Source: Herpetosiphon aurantiacus DSM 785 (GTDB taxonomy: Bacteria; Chloroflexota; Chloroflexia; Chloroflexales; Herpetosiphonaceae). From it: a stretch of DNA of 64,000 nucleotides. Positions within the stretch are counted from its first letter, which is position 1. Each line of letters opens with the position of its first letter. Below the pieces are notes generated by a model, which was given only the letters and a program-made list of their open reading frames with translations, was not told the DNA's origin and searched no databases. This document shows, piece by piece, positions 41,421 through 50,607 of the stretch. The stretch spans positions 4,169,199 to 4,233,198 of the forward strand of contig CP000875.1 in NCBI GenBank assembly GCA_000018565.1, written 5' to 3'. The translations under genes and the position numbers were made by a program.

Positions 41421-43094
41421 ATGACTGAAAGCGTCGCAATGACTGAGCAGCCTAGTCAAACAGCTGCGATAACTCTCCCACGTTCGCCCTTAAGTCGGTT
41501 GTTGTTGCCAATTGCCTTGGTGGTGTTGGCGCTTGGTGCTGGGCTGGCAGCGTGGAGCGGATTTAATTTTGGCCCACAAACGATGCTGATCGGGGCGATT
41601 GCAGGCGGAGTTGGCGCACTGGCCGCTTTGGTTGGCCTGATTGCTGGCTTGCGTCGGCGCTTGCCCTTGAGTGGTTGGGCCTTGATTGTGGGTACGCTCA
41701 GCATCGCTTTGGGTGCAACCATGGTCTTCCCTGAACAACGCGAATTGGCGATTATCAGCGCCGCCCTGCCGGTTTTGTGTGCCGCGCTGACCTTGCGCCC
41801 CTTGCACACTGCTATTGTTACGGTTGTTAGTTTAGCGAGTTTATGGGCGGCGGCCTATTTTGCTGCCGCCGAGCCAAGCACTAATCAGTTAATTCAATGG
41901 AGCTTGCTCAGTGCCTTTGTGCTCGTGATCAGCATTTTTGCCTTGGTTTGTAGCGCAGCGCTCCGTGCTTTTGATCGCCAGCAAACTGTCGGACATGAAT
42001 CAACCACCCAACTCAATAAGCAACTTGGCGAAGAGCAAGAACGGGTCGAACGCGCCGCCCAATTGTTGGTGCAAGAGCGTGATCGACTGGCGGCGGTGCT
42101 GGGCGCAGCGAGCGATGGCGTGGTGTTGGCCGATAGCAATGGCATCATTTTGCAGGCCAATGCTGCTGCCCGCCAACTGTTGAATGAAGCGTTTGGCGGC
42201 ACGCTCGAAGGCCAAGCACTCAACCAGTGGAGCCAAGAAAACACGGGCCGTTTGCGGGTAATTAGCAACGAACGCGAAGGCGAACGCCAACGGGTGGTTT
42301 TTGAGCAACAACAAGGCACGCGCAAACCCGTAATTGGCCTTAACCAAGTGCCAATTCGCAGTAGCGCCGGCAGTGTCTTGGGCTATGTTGGGGTTTTCCA
42401 CGATAAAACCACCGAATTAGAAGTTGAAGAAATGCGTTCGCAATTACTCGATTTCCTCGTGCAAGATATGCATGATCCGCTCAACTCGGTGTTGGCAGCC
42501 CAAGATACCTTGTTGGCTGGCGATTTAGGCGATGGCAATGAGCGGGTTTTATCGACCGCCCGCCGCACAACCTCGCGCTTGGTTGAGCTAACCAATACCT
42601 TGATGGAAATGAGCCGTTTGCATGGCGACCCCAATAGCCTGCATCGTTTGGCCAACCCATTGCGCCCATTGATCGAAGGCAGCATCGCCCAATCAACACC
42701 ACAAGCCCAACAACGGGCAATCAACTTGGTGTTGGAGTATGGCGCAGATAGTGGTGGCCTCGCCTTCGATGCTGATAAGATGCGGCGGGTGATGAGCCAC
42801 TTGCTTGATAATGCTTTGCGTCGCAGCCCAGCCTATAGCACGGTGCGGGTGCAAGTGAGCAACACGGGCGGAAATGCCCAAGTACGGATCGCCGACCAAG
42901 GCCCAAGTATTCCGGTGGAACTCGCAGGCCGCATTTTTGATCGCTTCAGCAAACAGGTTGGCGAACAACGGATCGGCGGGGTTGGCCTAGCCTATTGCAA
43001 ACAGGTGATTGAGGCTCATGGTGGCCGAATTTGGGTCGATAGCACGCCTGGCAAAGGCAGTACCTTTATCTTTAGCATGCCCTCAGCAGCATAA
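41421..43094 (+). CDS. Membrane PAS sensor histidine kinase
   Basis: The 557-residue kinase has about five or six N-terminal membrane helices (residues 25-182), a coiled linker, a PAS domain (about 222-330), a dimerisation helix with the phospho-acceptor H351 in LVQDMHDPLNSV, and an ATPase domain with DKMRRVMSHLLDNALRRS, RIADQGPSIP and GVGLAYCKQVIEAHGGR. The H-box differs from the usual SHELRTPL. No response regulator gene is adjacent, so it is an orphan kinase. A SEC-C protein gene follows after 15 bases. Confidence 0.9.
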   Translation: MTESVAMTEQPSQTAAITLPRSPLSRLLLPIALVVLALGAGLAAWSGFNFGPQTMLIGAIAGGVGALAALVGLIAGLRRRLPLSGWALIVGTLSIALGATMVFPEQRELAIISAALPVLCAALTLRPLHTAIVTVVSLASLWAAAYFAAAEPSTNQLIQWSLLSAFVLVISIFALVCSAALRAFDRQQTVGHESTTQLNKQLGEEQERVERAAQLLVQERDRLAAVLGAASDGVVLADSNGIILQANAAARQLLNEAFGGTLEGQALNQWSQENTGRLRVISNEREGERQRVVFEQQQGTRKPVIGLNQVPIRSSAGSVLGYVGVFHDKTTELEVEEMRSQLLDFLVQDMHDPLNSVLAAQDTLLAGDLGDGNERVLSTARRTTSRLVELTNTLMEMSRLHGDPNSLHRLANPLRPLIEGSIAQSTPQAQQRAINLVLEYGADSGGLAFDADKMRRVMSHLLDNALRRSPAYSTVRVQVSNTGGNAQVRIADQGPSIPVELAGRIFDRFSKQVGEQRIGGVGLAYCKQVIEAHGGRIWVDSTPGKGSTFIFSMPSAA

Positions 43095-43109
43095 TCTAGG
43101 AGTAGTTCC

Positions 43110-44087
43110 ATGGCAAAAGTAGGCCGCAACGACCCCTGCCCATGTGGCAGTGGCAAAAAATATAAGCAATGTCATGAAGCAGCTGACCGTGCGCAGGAAG
43201 ACCAGTTGCGCTTATTACGCCGTGCCCAAGATCGCTTGTTTCCTAAATTAATTGACGCGACCCAAAGTGATGAATTGGCGCTCAGTATGCCTACATTATT
43301 TGAGCAATATTGGGGTGGGCGCTACACTGCCGCCGATATGAGCGAGCTTGATGAGCTGGAAGATCGCGGCTCAGAGCGCTTTTTGACCTGGCTGGCCTTC
43401 GATGCTCAAAGTGGCGACGATGGCTCAACCTTGGTCGAACGAATCGCCGCCAATCCGCCAGCTGAGCTTGAGCTTGACGAACATGAGCTGAATTTGCTGC
43501 CAACTTGGGCTGGCATTCGTTTGCGCCCTTATCTGATTACAGAAATTATCAAGGGCAAAGGCGCGTTGATTCAAGAGGTTTTGACCAAAGAAACCTTTAC
43601 CTTGCGCGACCATGCTGCCGCCAAGCGCTTGGAAGAAAACGAGCTGATTTTTGCCCACCTTGTGCCAGTTGGTGAAGAATACTACATTGCTGGTGCAGCG
43701 GCTCAAACCACGCCCGACACGGTAGAGAAACTCAGTGAATTCTTGGCAGTTAGCTTGGAAGCTTGGCAATTGCGCAATCCTGAGGCCGATCTGAATCAGT
43801 TTGTGCGTGAAAATAGCTATCTCTTCAATCATTTTATCTCAGTGTTGCCACGCGAAGCCAAAGAACCATCACGCTTCGACGACTTGATGCTCCGTGGCCG
43901 CACCGCCTTGCTGATGACCAAACAATCGTTGGGGATTGGCAATGACGATGATGACGATGACGATGAATTCGATGATCAGGCTGATGATGATCAAGTTGAT
44001 GATGACGATGATCAGGCTGATAATGATCAACCTGATGATGATCAACCTGAAACGCTAACCGATTCAGACCAACAGCCAAGCAAATAA
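43110..44087 (+). CDS. SEC-C motif protein with acidic tail
   Basis: A 325-residue protein with an N-terminal SEC-C zinc motif, [18 protein letters not shown] (residues 5-22), of the kind found at the SecA C-terminus; it is predicted to bind zinc and perhaps ribosomes or SecB-like partners. The middle is helical without recognised domains, and the last 50 residues are nearly all Asp with some Gln. AGGAGT precedes the start. Its role is unknown; the acidic tail might chelate metal or mimic nucleic acid. Confidence 0.8.
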   Translation: MAKVGRNDPCPCGSGKKYKQCHEAADRAQEDQLRLLRRAQDRLFPKLIDATQSDELALSMPTLFEQYWGGRYTAADMSELDELEDRGSERFLTWLAFDAQSGDDGSTLVERIAANPPAELELDEHELNLLPTWAGIRLRPYLITEIIKGKGALIQEVLTKETFTLRDHAAAKRLEENELIFAHLVPVGEEYYIAGAAAQTTPDTVEKLSEFLAVSLEAWQLRNPEADLNQFVRENSYLFNHFISVLPREAKEPSRFDDLMLRGRTALLMTKQSLGIGNDDDDDDDEFDDQADDDQVDDDDDQADNDQPDDDQPETLTDSDQQPSK

Positions 44088-44103
44088 CCCTATAGCATCA
44101 TTT

Positions 44104-44147
44104 AATCAGGGGTAGGAATGAGCCTAGGCCACATTCCGCCCCTGATT
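44104..44147 (+). terminator. Hairpin after the SEC-C gene
   Basis: AATCAGGGG and GGAATG on the left pair with CATTCC and CCCCTGATT on the right (44104-44147) around a small internal mismatch and an 11-base loop. There is no full T run, so termination is likely but not certain. Confidence 0.55.
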
Positions 44148-44160
44148 GTTGATTAAACCT

Positions 44161-44189
44161 TTGACTTTGCTGCGGCGTTCAGCTACCAT
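44161..44189 (+). promoter_or_regulatory. Promoter for the LuxR-Kelch gene
   Basis: TTGACT (44161-44166), a 17-base spacer and TACCAT (44184-44189). A transcript would start near 44196, which excludes an in-frame ATG at 44193 and supports 44226. Confidence 0.6.
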
Positions 44190-44225
44190 GCAATGGATGG
44201 AGAATTGGCTCAGGAATTGAGGAAT

Positions 44226-45611
44226 ATGTCTGATCAATCACCACTCAGCGAGCGTGAAATCGAGGTCTTGCGCCAGCTCGCGCTGGGGGCAAGCAATAAC
44301 GAAATTGCCAATACGCTGGTCATCAGCCCCAACACAGTCAAAGTGCATATTCGCAATATCTACGCTAAGCTGGGGGTATTATCACGGGCTGAGGCGACGC
44401 TTGAGGCTGTGCGGCGCGGCCTGATCGAGGTTTTGAATACTCCAAATTCAGTGCCCGAGCCTGAGCGCATTCCTGAGAGCGAGCCGCTCGTCAGTATTCC
44501 AATTGATGAGCCAATCGCGCCTGAACCAATGCAGATACCTAGCACGACTCAGCCGATCACAACTCCAGCACCCGATCCGATTACCCCAGTGATCACCCAA
44601 CCAACCAATCAAATTACAATTCCCCGAGCCTATGCATTGGCGATTTTGGGTGTGCTATTTGGGCTGATTGTGGCAGTGGTGGCAATTGGCTGGTTTGTGG
44701 TACGCGGCAACATCACGCCAACCACCCAGCCTGCGACAACGCTTGTGAGCAATGTTTGGCAACCACTGACCGCACTGCCCGAGCCAACCTACCAACATGC
44801 CGGGGTTTTTCTAGCCGATAGTTTGATTGTGATTGGCGGCAACACTGATACTGGCGTGGTGGCGCATACCCGTCAATTGAATTTGGCAACCGGGGCGTGG
44901 CGTGAACTGGCTAGCAAGCCAACGGCGGTGGCCTCTAGCGGCGCAGTGCAGATTGCTGGCCAAATTTATGTAGCAGGTGGCCGCGATAAAAATGGTGCGG
45001 CTAGTAATATTTTAGAGATTTTTGACCTAGCCCAAAATCGTTGGCAAACTGGCCCAGCCATGCCTGCCCCACGCGCCAATGCCATGATTGCCGCTATCGA
45101 TGGCAAAGTTTATGTGTTTGGCGGCGAGAATGAGGGGATCATCGCCGATACCAGCTTTATTTATAGCCCCGATACCCAAAGCTGGAGCCAAGGCCCGGCC
45201 ATGCCATTGGCCTTACGTGATGCAGCCATTGCCCAAAGTGGCGGCGATGTTGTATTGATCGGCGGCCAAACCTCAACTGGCCCCAGCCTTGGAACCTGGC
45301 GTTTACAAACTGGCACATGGCAAAAAATAACCGATCTGCCAGCCCCACGAGTTGACGCTGGCGCGGTTTATATCACCAATCAGATCTATTTGGTGGGTGG
45401 AGCTGAGGGCGACCAAGCTATTTTGGTGTTGCAAAACAATATCTGGAATGCAACCGATTTGCGCACCGGCCATGCAATCAGCGAACACCTCGTGCTTTCA
45501 AATGCTCGGGATATTTATAGCATTGGTGGTTGGAACGGCACGAATGCGCTCGCTGAAACCCGTAGTTGGACTCCGATTACCAATATCTTCTTGCCAAGTG
45601 TGGGCAAATAG
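44226..45611 (+). CDS. LuxR-type HTH protein with a membrane helix and an outer Kelch propeller
   Basis: The 461-residue protein starts with a LuxR/GerE HTH (about residues 5-65; LSEREIEVLRQLALGASNN and IRNIYAKLG), without a receiver domain. A Pro/Glu/Ile-rich linker (70-132), a membrane helix (about 137-158) and six Kelch repeats (about 175-455; motifs VYVFGGENEG, VVLIGGQTSTG, IYLVGGAEG) follow. This is the architecture of a one-component membrane transcription factor with an outside sensor. The start was chosen from the promoter position. Its stop directly abuts the convergent phosphoesterase gene. Confidence 0.85.
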   Translation: MSDQSPLSEREIEVLRQLALGASNNEIANTLVISPNTVKVHIRNIYAKLGVLSRAEATLEAVRRGLIEVLNTPNSVPEPERIPESEPLVSIPIDEPIAPEPMQIPSTTQPITTPAPDPITPVITQPTNQITIPRAYALAILGVLFGLIVAVVAIGWFVVRGNITPTTQPATTLVSNVWQPLTALPEPTYQHAGVFLADSLIVIGGNTDTGVVAHTRQLNLATGAWRELASKPTAVASSGAVQIAGQIYVAGGRDKNGAASNILEIFDLAQNRWQTGPAMPAPRANAMIAAIDGKVYVFGGENEGIIADTSFIYSPDTQSWSQGPAMPLALRDAAIAQSGGDVVLIGGQTSTGPSLGTWRLQTGTWQKITDLPAPRVDAGAVYITNQIYLVGGAEGDQAILVLQNNIWNATDLRTGHAISEHLVLSNARDIYSIGGWNGTNALAETRSWTPITNIFLPSVGK

Positions 45612-46346
45612 CTACATGCCAAAACTCAAACGGGCTGCCAAAATATTGGGCAAGCCATGTTCGAGCATCAAGGTTTGGGTGCGCCGAATATTGTAAGTTG
45701 TGCGATGGAAGCTGACCGTTTGTTGCTCATCGTCATAAATTGCCCAACCTGAACGGGCATCACCATCGCGGGGTTGACCAACCCCACCAGCATTGATGAT
45801 ATAGCGCTTATCAGGTTGCAGCTTGAGCACCAATTGGTCGGTTGGAATCGTCGCAGTGCAATGATCGCCAAGCATATCAGCGGTAAAAATTACAGGCTGA
45901 TGGGTATGGCCCACAAAGCAAATCGGTGTGCTAAAATGATCGAAGGAATAGGTTGCCCCGACAGTATCGAGTAAATATTCCCAAACAGGGTCGCGTGGGC
46001 TACCGTGCGCCAAGGTAACCATATCATTAACCTGTTGCATTGGGCTTAGGCTCAGCAAAAACTCGCGATGCTCCTCGGTTAATTGCAAGCCATTCCATTC
46101 ATTGGCAATCCGAGCATCACGATTAAAATTGGTCAAGGGAATTGTGCCAAGGCAACCAAGGTCGTGATTGCCGACCAACATCGCTTGCTGGCGTTCACGC
46201 ATGAGCGCAACACATTCATTTGGTTGAGGCCCATAACCAACCGTATCACCCAAACACCAAACCGAATCGACCTCGCCTGCTGCTCCAAGAACAGCTTCCA
46301 GTGCGGCTAAGTTAGCATGAATATCAGCAAGAACCAGAACCCGCAT
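45612..46346 (-). CDS. Calcineurin-like metallophosphoesterase (YfcE-type)
   Basis: A 244-residue phosphoesterase. The di-metal motifs are complete: DIHAN (residues 8-12), GDTVGYGPQP, GNHD (about 59-62), LAHGSPRD and GHTHQPV. It should hydrolyse a phosphodiester or phosphomonoester, possibly a cyclic or dinucleotide; the substrate is unknown. A site with AAAGG lies upstream of the ATG at 46346. It is divergent from the GerMN gene, with 97 bases between starts. Confidence 0.9.
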   Translation of the reverse strand: MRVLVLADIHANLAALEAVLGAAGEVDSVWCLGDTVGYGPQPNECVALMRERQQAMLVGNHDLGCLGTIPLTNFNRDARIANEWNGLQLTEEHREFLLSLSPMQQVNDMVTLAHGSPRDPVWEYLLDTVGATYSFDHFSTPICFVGHTHQPVIFTADMLGDHCTATIPTDQLVLKLQPDKRYIINAGGVGQPRDGDARSGWAIYDDEQQTVSFHRTTYNIRRTQTLMLEHGLPNILAARLSFGM

Positions 46347-46397
46347 GTGTTACCTTTCTGCAATCAAGCGCTGTTTCTGTGGCAAGGGTTGGTAGAG

Positions 46398-46403
46398 TAT
46401 AAT
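46398..46403 (+). promoter_or_regulatory. Candidate -10 box for the GerMN gene
   Basis: A consensus TATAAT about 40 bases before the GTG start at 46444. The -35 region (TTCTGT, 46375-46380) is weak. Confidence 0.4.
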
Positions 46404-46443
46404 GGCGGTCAGAAGCCTTTGTTGAGCTTGAACGAGGAACGTC

Positions 46444-48078
46444 GTGGAACCAGTGCATCACTGCCCATATGTGGGCCTTAAACAAAATCGTGCGATTCGT
46501 TTCGCGAGTCCTACGCCGGAGCACCGCTGCTACATGACGGGTGAGGCTCACGACATCCCAGTGCCCCAAGCCTCGTTTTGTCTAAGTAGCAACCATGTGC
46601 GTTGCCCATTATATGCAGGTGAAGATCTGCCGGTTGCGCAGGTTATCAGCACGCCTACGCCAGTTGCGGTGGGTGGTTGGCGCGGCTGGCTGGCTGGTTT
46701 ATCGACCCGCGATCGCCGCATTTATGCCACCTTGGTGGGCCTACTTGGCTTAATTATTGTGGCCTATGCGATTAGCGGCGTTGTTTTATTTAGCAACCCC
46801 GATAACCCTGCCACGCCTAGCGCTACCTCGCAAGTGCTTCAGCCAACATCCGATAGCCCAACATTAACGGTTTCACCATCGCCAAATGCCTTTGCCACAG
46901 CAGCGGTTCGTCAAACTCAAACAGCCGAAGTTATTGCTCAAACCACTACCGTCACTCCCTCGGTCTCTGCTACGTCATCGGCTTCTGCAACCACTCAGGT
47001 GATTCTTGCATCGCCAACCTTTGTTATTGTACCGCCAACTGAAGATGTGATTGTCGCCTCTGCTACTCCTAGCATTCCGTTTGCCACCGATCTCCCAACC
47101 TTTGAGCCAACGTTATCGCCAATTGCGACAACTGCCGTGCCAACGCTTGAACCAACCGCAGAACCGACTGTTGAACCAACTCTTGAGCCAACGCTCGAAC
47201 CAACAGTTGAGCCGACTGTCGAGCCAACGCCTGAACCGATCCCTGAGCCAACTGCTCAGCCGACCGAGGAAACTGGCGGTCGCGAGGTTAATCAATTAAC
47301 CTTGTTTTTTGCCGATAGCACTGGCCAAGTGTTAGTGCCAGTCTCGCGCCAGATTGCGGCAACTCGTCAGTCACGGACTGCCGCAATCCAACAGTTAATT
47401 CAAGGTGCACGCAGCGATTTGCGTAGTTTGTTGCCCAGCGATACCCAATTACTTGGGCTACGCTTGAATAATGGCATTGCTACCGCTAATTTTAACCGTA
47501 TCCCGACGTTTGGCAATTCAAGCCTCGAAGATTTGGGTTTGCGTTCGATTGTGTTGGCCTTGACTGAGCAACCAGAGGTTAAGCAGGTGCAAATTCAAGT
47601 CCAAGGCCAAAATTTAGGTGGCCTGCGCTATCGTCCCAATGTCAACCCCGATAATCCGCAGGGTTTAAATGGTCAGTTTAACACAACTTCGTTCTTGCCG
47701 TTATATTTTCAGCAAAGTAGTGGCCGTTGGGTGCGGGTGATGCGGCTTGTGCCAAGCACCAAAACCGAGGCCCGCGCTACCGTCAATGAGCTGATTCGCG
47801 GAGCTGGCCGTTATAGTCATGTTGTTAGTAGTGCCATCCCGAGCGCCAGCCAAGTACGGCGTTTGGTGATTGTTGATGGGGTTGCTCAACTTGATCTTAG
47901 CGCTGAATTCAGCCAAACCAGCAATCCGCAGGCGGCGGTTGATGCCTTGGTCTTGGCGTTAACTTCGTTCAGTAGTGTGCAACAGGTACAGATTACCGTC
48001 GAAGGCCAATCGCTCAGCAGCATTTGGGGCGCAACATTCAGCAATCCTTTCGTTCGCCCACAACTTAACCCTGAATAG
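46444..48078 (+). CDS. Membrane protein with Cys/His domain and two GerMN domains
   Basis: The 544-residue protein begins with a Cys/His domain (residues 1-58; CPYVGLKQN, SPTPEHRCYM, FCLSSNHVRCPLY) that I associate with Chloroflexi membrane proteins, probably zinc-binding. A membrane helix follows (about 95-116), then a Thr/Pro/Glu linker with tandem EPTxEPT units (about 235-275), and two GerMN domains (about 285-400 and 420-540), named for spore germination proteins but common in cell-envelope proteins. The GTG start at 46444 has GAGGAA upstream. A role in the cell envelope is likely; no exact function. Confidence 0.82.
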   Translation: MEPVHHCPYVGLKQNRAIRFASPTPEHRCYMTGEAHDIPVPQASFCLSSNHVRCPLYAGEDLPVAQVISTPTPVAVGGWRGWLAGLSTRDRRIYATLVGLLGLIIVAYAISGVVLFSNPDNPATPSATSQVLQPTSDSPTLTVSPSPNAFATAAVRQTQTAEVIAQTTTVTPSVSATSSASATTQVILASPTFVIVPPTEDVIVASATPSIPFATDLPTFEPTLSPIATTAVPTLEPTAEPTVEPTLEPTLEPTVEPTVEPTPEPIPEPTAQPTEETGGREVNQLTLFFADSTGQVLVPVSRQIAATRQSRTAAIQQLIQGARSDLRSLLPSDTQLLGLRLNNGIATANFNRIPTFGNSSLEDLGLRSIVLALTEQPEVKQVQIQVQGQNLGGLRYRPNVNPDNPQGLNGQFNTTSFLPLYFQQSSGRWVRVMRLVPSTKTEARATVNELIRGAGRYSHVVSSAIPSASQVRRLVIVDGVAQLDLSAEFSQTSNPQAAVDALVLALTSFSSVQQVQITVEGQSLSSIWGATFSNPFVRPQLNPE

Positions 48079-48086
48079 CATTAATT

Positions 48087-48361
48087 GGGGATCGGTTGTT
48101 GGGGGTTGGGGATCGGGACGTAGGGCTATTGGCTTTTGGCTATGGAATGGTGTATTGGATTACCATTCCCTCACCCCTGGCCCCTCTCCCACTGCGGCGG
48201 GCGAGGGGTATTCCACCCTTCATGATACGGTGTTTCCCCCTCGCCTCGCTCTGCGGGAGAGGGGGTCAGGGGGTGAGGGATAGACATCATTGCTAATCCA
48301 ATACACCATTACAGATAGCCTATAGCCTTCTCCCCTTCGTGCTCTTCGTGTCCTTCGTCGT
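48087..48361. repeat. Mosaic of modules F-E-A-E-B
   Basis: F-like GGGGATCGG units (48087-48118), E (about 48119-48140), a full type A element (48167-48280), E again (about 48312-48328) and B (CCTTCGTGCTCTTCGTGTCC, 48333-48359). The order resembles the cluster at 1727-1931 in reverse. No gene is seen at 48079-48403. Confidence 0.75.
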
Positions 48362-48403
48362 TTCAACATTCAACATATTCGTTTAGCTAGATTGAGAATT
48401 TCC

Positions 48404-50524
48404 ATGGATTATGCCCATTTAATTGCCAAAGGCTTGACGGTGCGTGCCGAGCAAGTTACCGCTGCGATTCAATTATTCGATGCAGGCAATACTTTGCCGT
48501 TCGTCGCTCGTTATCGTAAAGAGCAAACTGGTGGCTTGGATGAAGAACAATTACGCAGCATTCAAAGCCAAATTGCCCGTTTACGTGAGCTTGACGAGCG
48601 GCGCGAGGCGATTTTGAGTGCTCTGCGCGAGCAAGGCAATTTGAGTGATGAATTGGCCCAAGCCTTGGCCGCCGCTACTGATAAAACCACCCTCGAAGAT
48701 TTGTATGCGCCGTTCAAGCCCAAACGCCGTACCCGCGCCAGCATAGCCCGCGAACGTGGCCTCGAAGGCTTGGCTGAAATTATTCAAATGCAGCCGAATG
48801 ATCCGATTGATGCTACCGCTCGCCAGTTTCTCAACGAACAGGTTGCCAGCATTGAAGAGGCCTTGGCTGGAGCACGCGATATTGTAGCCGAGCAAATCAG
48901 CGATCATCCTGAGGTGCGCCGTCAAACTCGCGAACGCGCTTTGCGTTGGGGCGTGGTTCGCAGCGAGTTAATCGCCGATGCCGAGGATAGCAAGGGCGTA
49001 TATCAAACCTACTATCAATTTGAGAGCACGGCCAGCCGCCTCAAGCCTTACCAAGTGTTGGCGCTCAACCGTGGTGAAACCGAACATATTTTGCGTTTTA
49101 AAATTCAGATGGATCAACGTGATTGGTTTGATGTGGTTGCCAAGTATTTTCCGCTTGATCAACGTTCAGCTTGGGCCGAGCAACTGCGCTTGGCGATCCA
49201 CGATGGCGCTGAGCGATTGCTCTTGCCAGCAATTGAACGCGATGTGCGCCGCGCCTTGACTGAGCAAGCCGAAAGCCATGCGATCACCGTCTTTGCCAAG
49301 AATGTGCATTCGTTGTTGCTGCAAGCGCCAATCGCCAATAATGTGGTGCTCGGGCTTGATCCAGGCTACCGCACTGGTTGCAAAGTGGCGATTATCGGCC
49401 AAACTGGCAATGTGCTCACGACTGCCACGATTTATCCTCACAGCGGCGCGGCAGCGCGTGAACGGGCGTTTCAAGAATTGCAAAGCTTGATCAAACGCTA
49501 TGCTGTGAGTTTGATTGCCATTGGCAATGGCACGGCCTCGCGCGAAACTGAGCAATTAGTCGCCGATGTGATTCGCCACCAAACTGGTTTGCACTATTTG
49601 ATTGTCAGCGAAGCAGGAGCCAGTGTTTACAGTGCTAGTACGCTTGCCCGCAGCGAATTGCCTGATCTCGATGTCAGCTTGCGCGGCGCGGTTTCGATTG
49701 CACGGCGGGTGCAAGATCCCTTGGCCGAGTTGGTCAAAATCGAGCCAAAAGCGATTGGCGTAGGCATGTATCAACACGATGTTGATCAATCGGCCTTGGG
49801 CAATGCGCTTGATGGCGTGGTTGAGAGCGCAGTTAATAATGTTGGGGTTGATGTCAACACCGCTTCGCCTGCGCTTTTACGCTATGTTGCCGGGATTGGC
49901 CCCAAACTTTCGGCTCAAATTGTCAGCCATCGCGAGGAACATGGCCCATTTCGTTCGCGGGTTGCACTCAAAAAGGTCAAAGGGCTTGGGCCAAAAGCCT
50001 TTGAACAGGCCGCCGGATTTTTGCGAATTCGCGATGGCGATGAAGCCTTGGATGCCAGCGCAATTCACCCCGAAAGTTATACGGTTACCCGTAATTTGTT
50101 GGACAAGCTGAATATTAACGCCAAAACAGGCCGCAACGAACGAATCAAACGCTTGGAAGATTTGAAAAATCAGCCATTGCATAGCCTTGCGGCGGAATTG
50201 GGCACAGGCGTACCAACCCTGAGTGATATTATTGACCAACTGCTGCGGCCAGGTCGCGACCCCCGCGAGGATGTGCCAGCACCAATTTTGCGCAGCGATG
50301 TGCTGGCTTTTGAAGATTTGCAGCCGGGCATGCAGCTCAAAGGCACAGTGCGCAATGTCGTCGATTGGGGCGCATTTATCGATTTGGGGGTTAAGCACGA
50401 TGGCTTATTGCACCGTTCGCAAATTCCCCGTGGCCTGAGTTTGAGTGTTGGCGATATTGTCGATGTTAGCATTCAATCGATCGACCCAGATCGCAAACGG
50501 ATTGCCTTAGTTTTAGCACAATAA
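48404..50524 (+). CDS. tex: Tex-family RNA-binding transcription accessory protein
   Basis: The 706-residue protein has the Tex order: N-terminal helical region (RYRKEQTGGLDEEQL), YqgF-like RNase-H fold (about 320-450; GLDPGYRTGCKVAII), helix-hairpin-helix repeats (about 490-560; YVAGIGPKLSAQIV), and a C-terminal S1 domain (about 640-705; GMQLKGTVRNVVDWGAFIDL). Tex binds nucleic acid and affects transcription and RNA turnover. The ATG at 48404 is preferred to a TTG upstream. It lies directly behind a repeat cluster. Length is about 70 residues shorter than in enterobacteria. Confidence 0.93.
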   Translation: MDYAHLIAKGLTVRAEQVTAAIQLFDAGNTLPFVARYRKEQTGGLDEEQLRSIQSQIARLRELDERREAILSALREQGNLSDELAQALAAATDKTTLEDLYAPFKPKRRTRASIARERGLEGLAEIIQMQPNDPIDATARQFLNEQVASIEEALAGARDIVAEQISDHPEVRRQTRERALRWGVVRSELIADAEDSKGVYQTYYQFESTASRLKPYQVLALNRGETEHILRFKIQMDQRDWFDVVAKYFPLDQRSAWAEQLRLAIHDGAERLLLPAIERDVRRALTEQAESHAITVFAKNVHSLLLQAPIANNVVLGLDPGYRTGCKVAIIGQTGNVLTTATIYPHSGAAARERAFQELQSLIKRYAVSLIAIGNGTASRETEQLVADVIRHQTGLHYLIVSEAGASVYSASTLARSELPDLDVSLRGAVSIARRVQDPLAELVKIEPKAIGVGMYQHDVDQSALGNALDGVVESAVNNVGVDVNTASPALLRYVAGIGPKLSAQIVSHREEHGPFRSRVALKKVKGLGPKAFEQAAGFLRIRDGDEALDASAIHPESYTVTRNLLDKLNINAKTGRNERIKRLEDLKNQPLHSLAAELGTGVPTLSDIIDQLLRPGRDPREDVPAPILRSDVLAFEDLQPGMQLKGTVRNVVDWGAFIDLGVKHDGLLHRSQIPRGLSLSVGDIVDVSIQSIDPDRKRIALVLAQ

Positions 50525-50607
50525 GCCTCAGCCTGCGGTACAATAGACGGCGGCGCTGGCTCGATCTAGCGCCTTAAGATTTGCTTTATCAACAAAAGAG
50601 GTAGCTT

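Noticed and set aside
44193-44226. Earlier ATG at 44193 as start of the LuxR-Kelch gene
   Set aside because: It falls at or before the predicted transcript start from the promoter at 44161-44189.
47145-47270. Short tandem repeat region considered as a separate repeat element
   Set aside because: It encodes the EPTxEPT linker of the GerMN protein in frame, so it is a coding low-complexity region.
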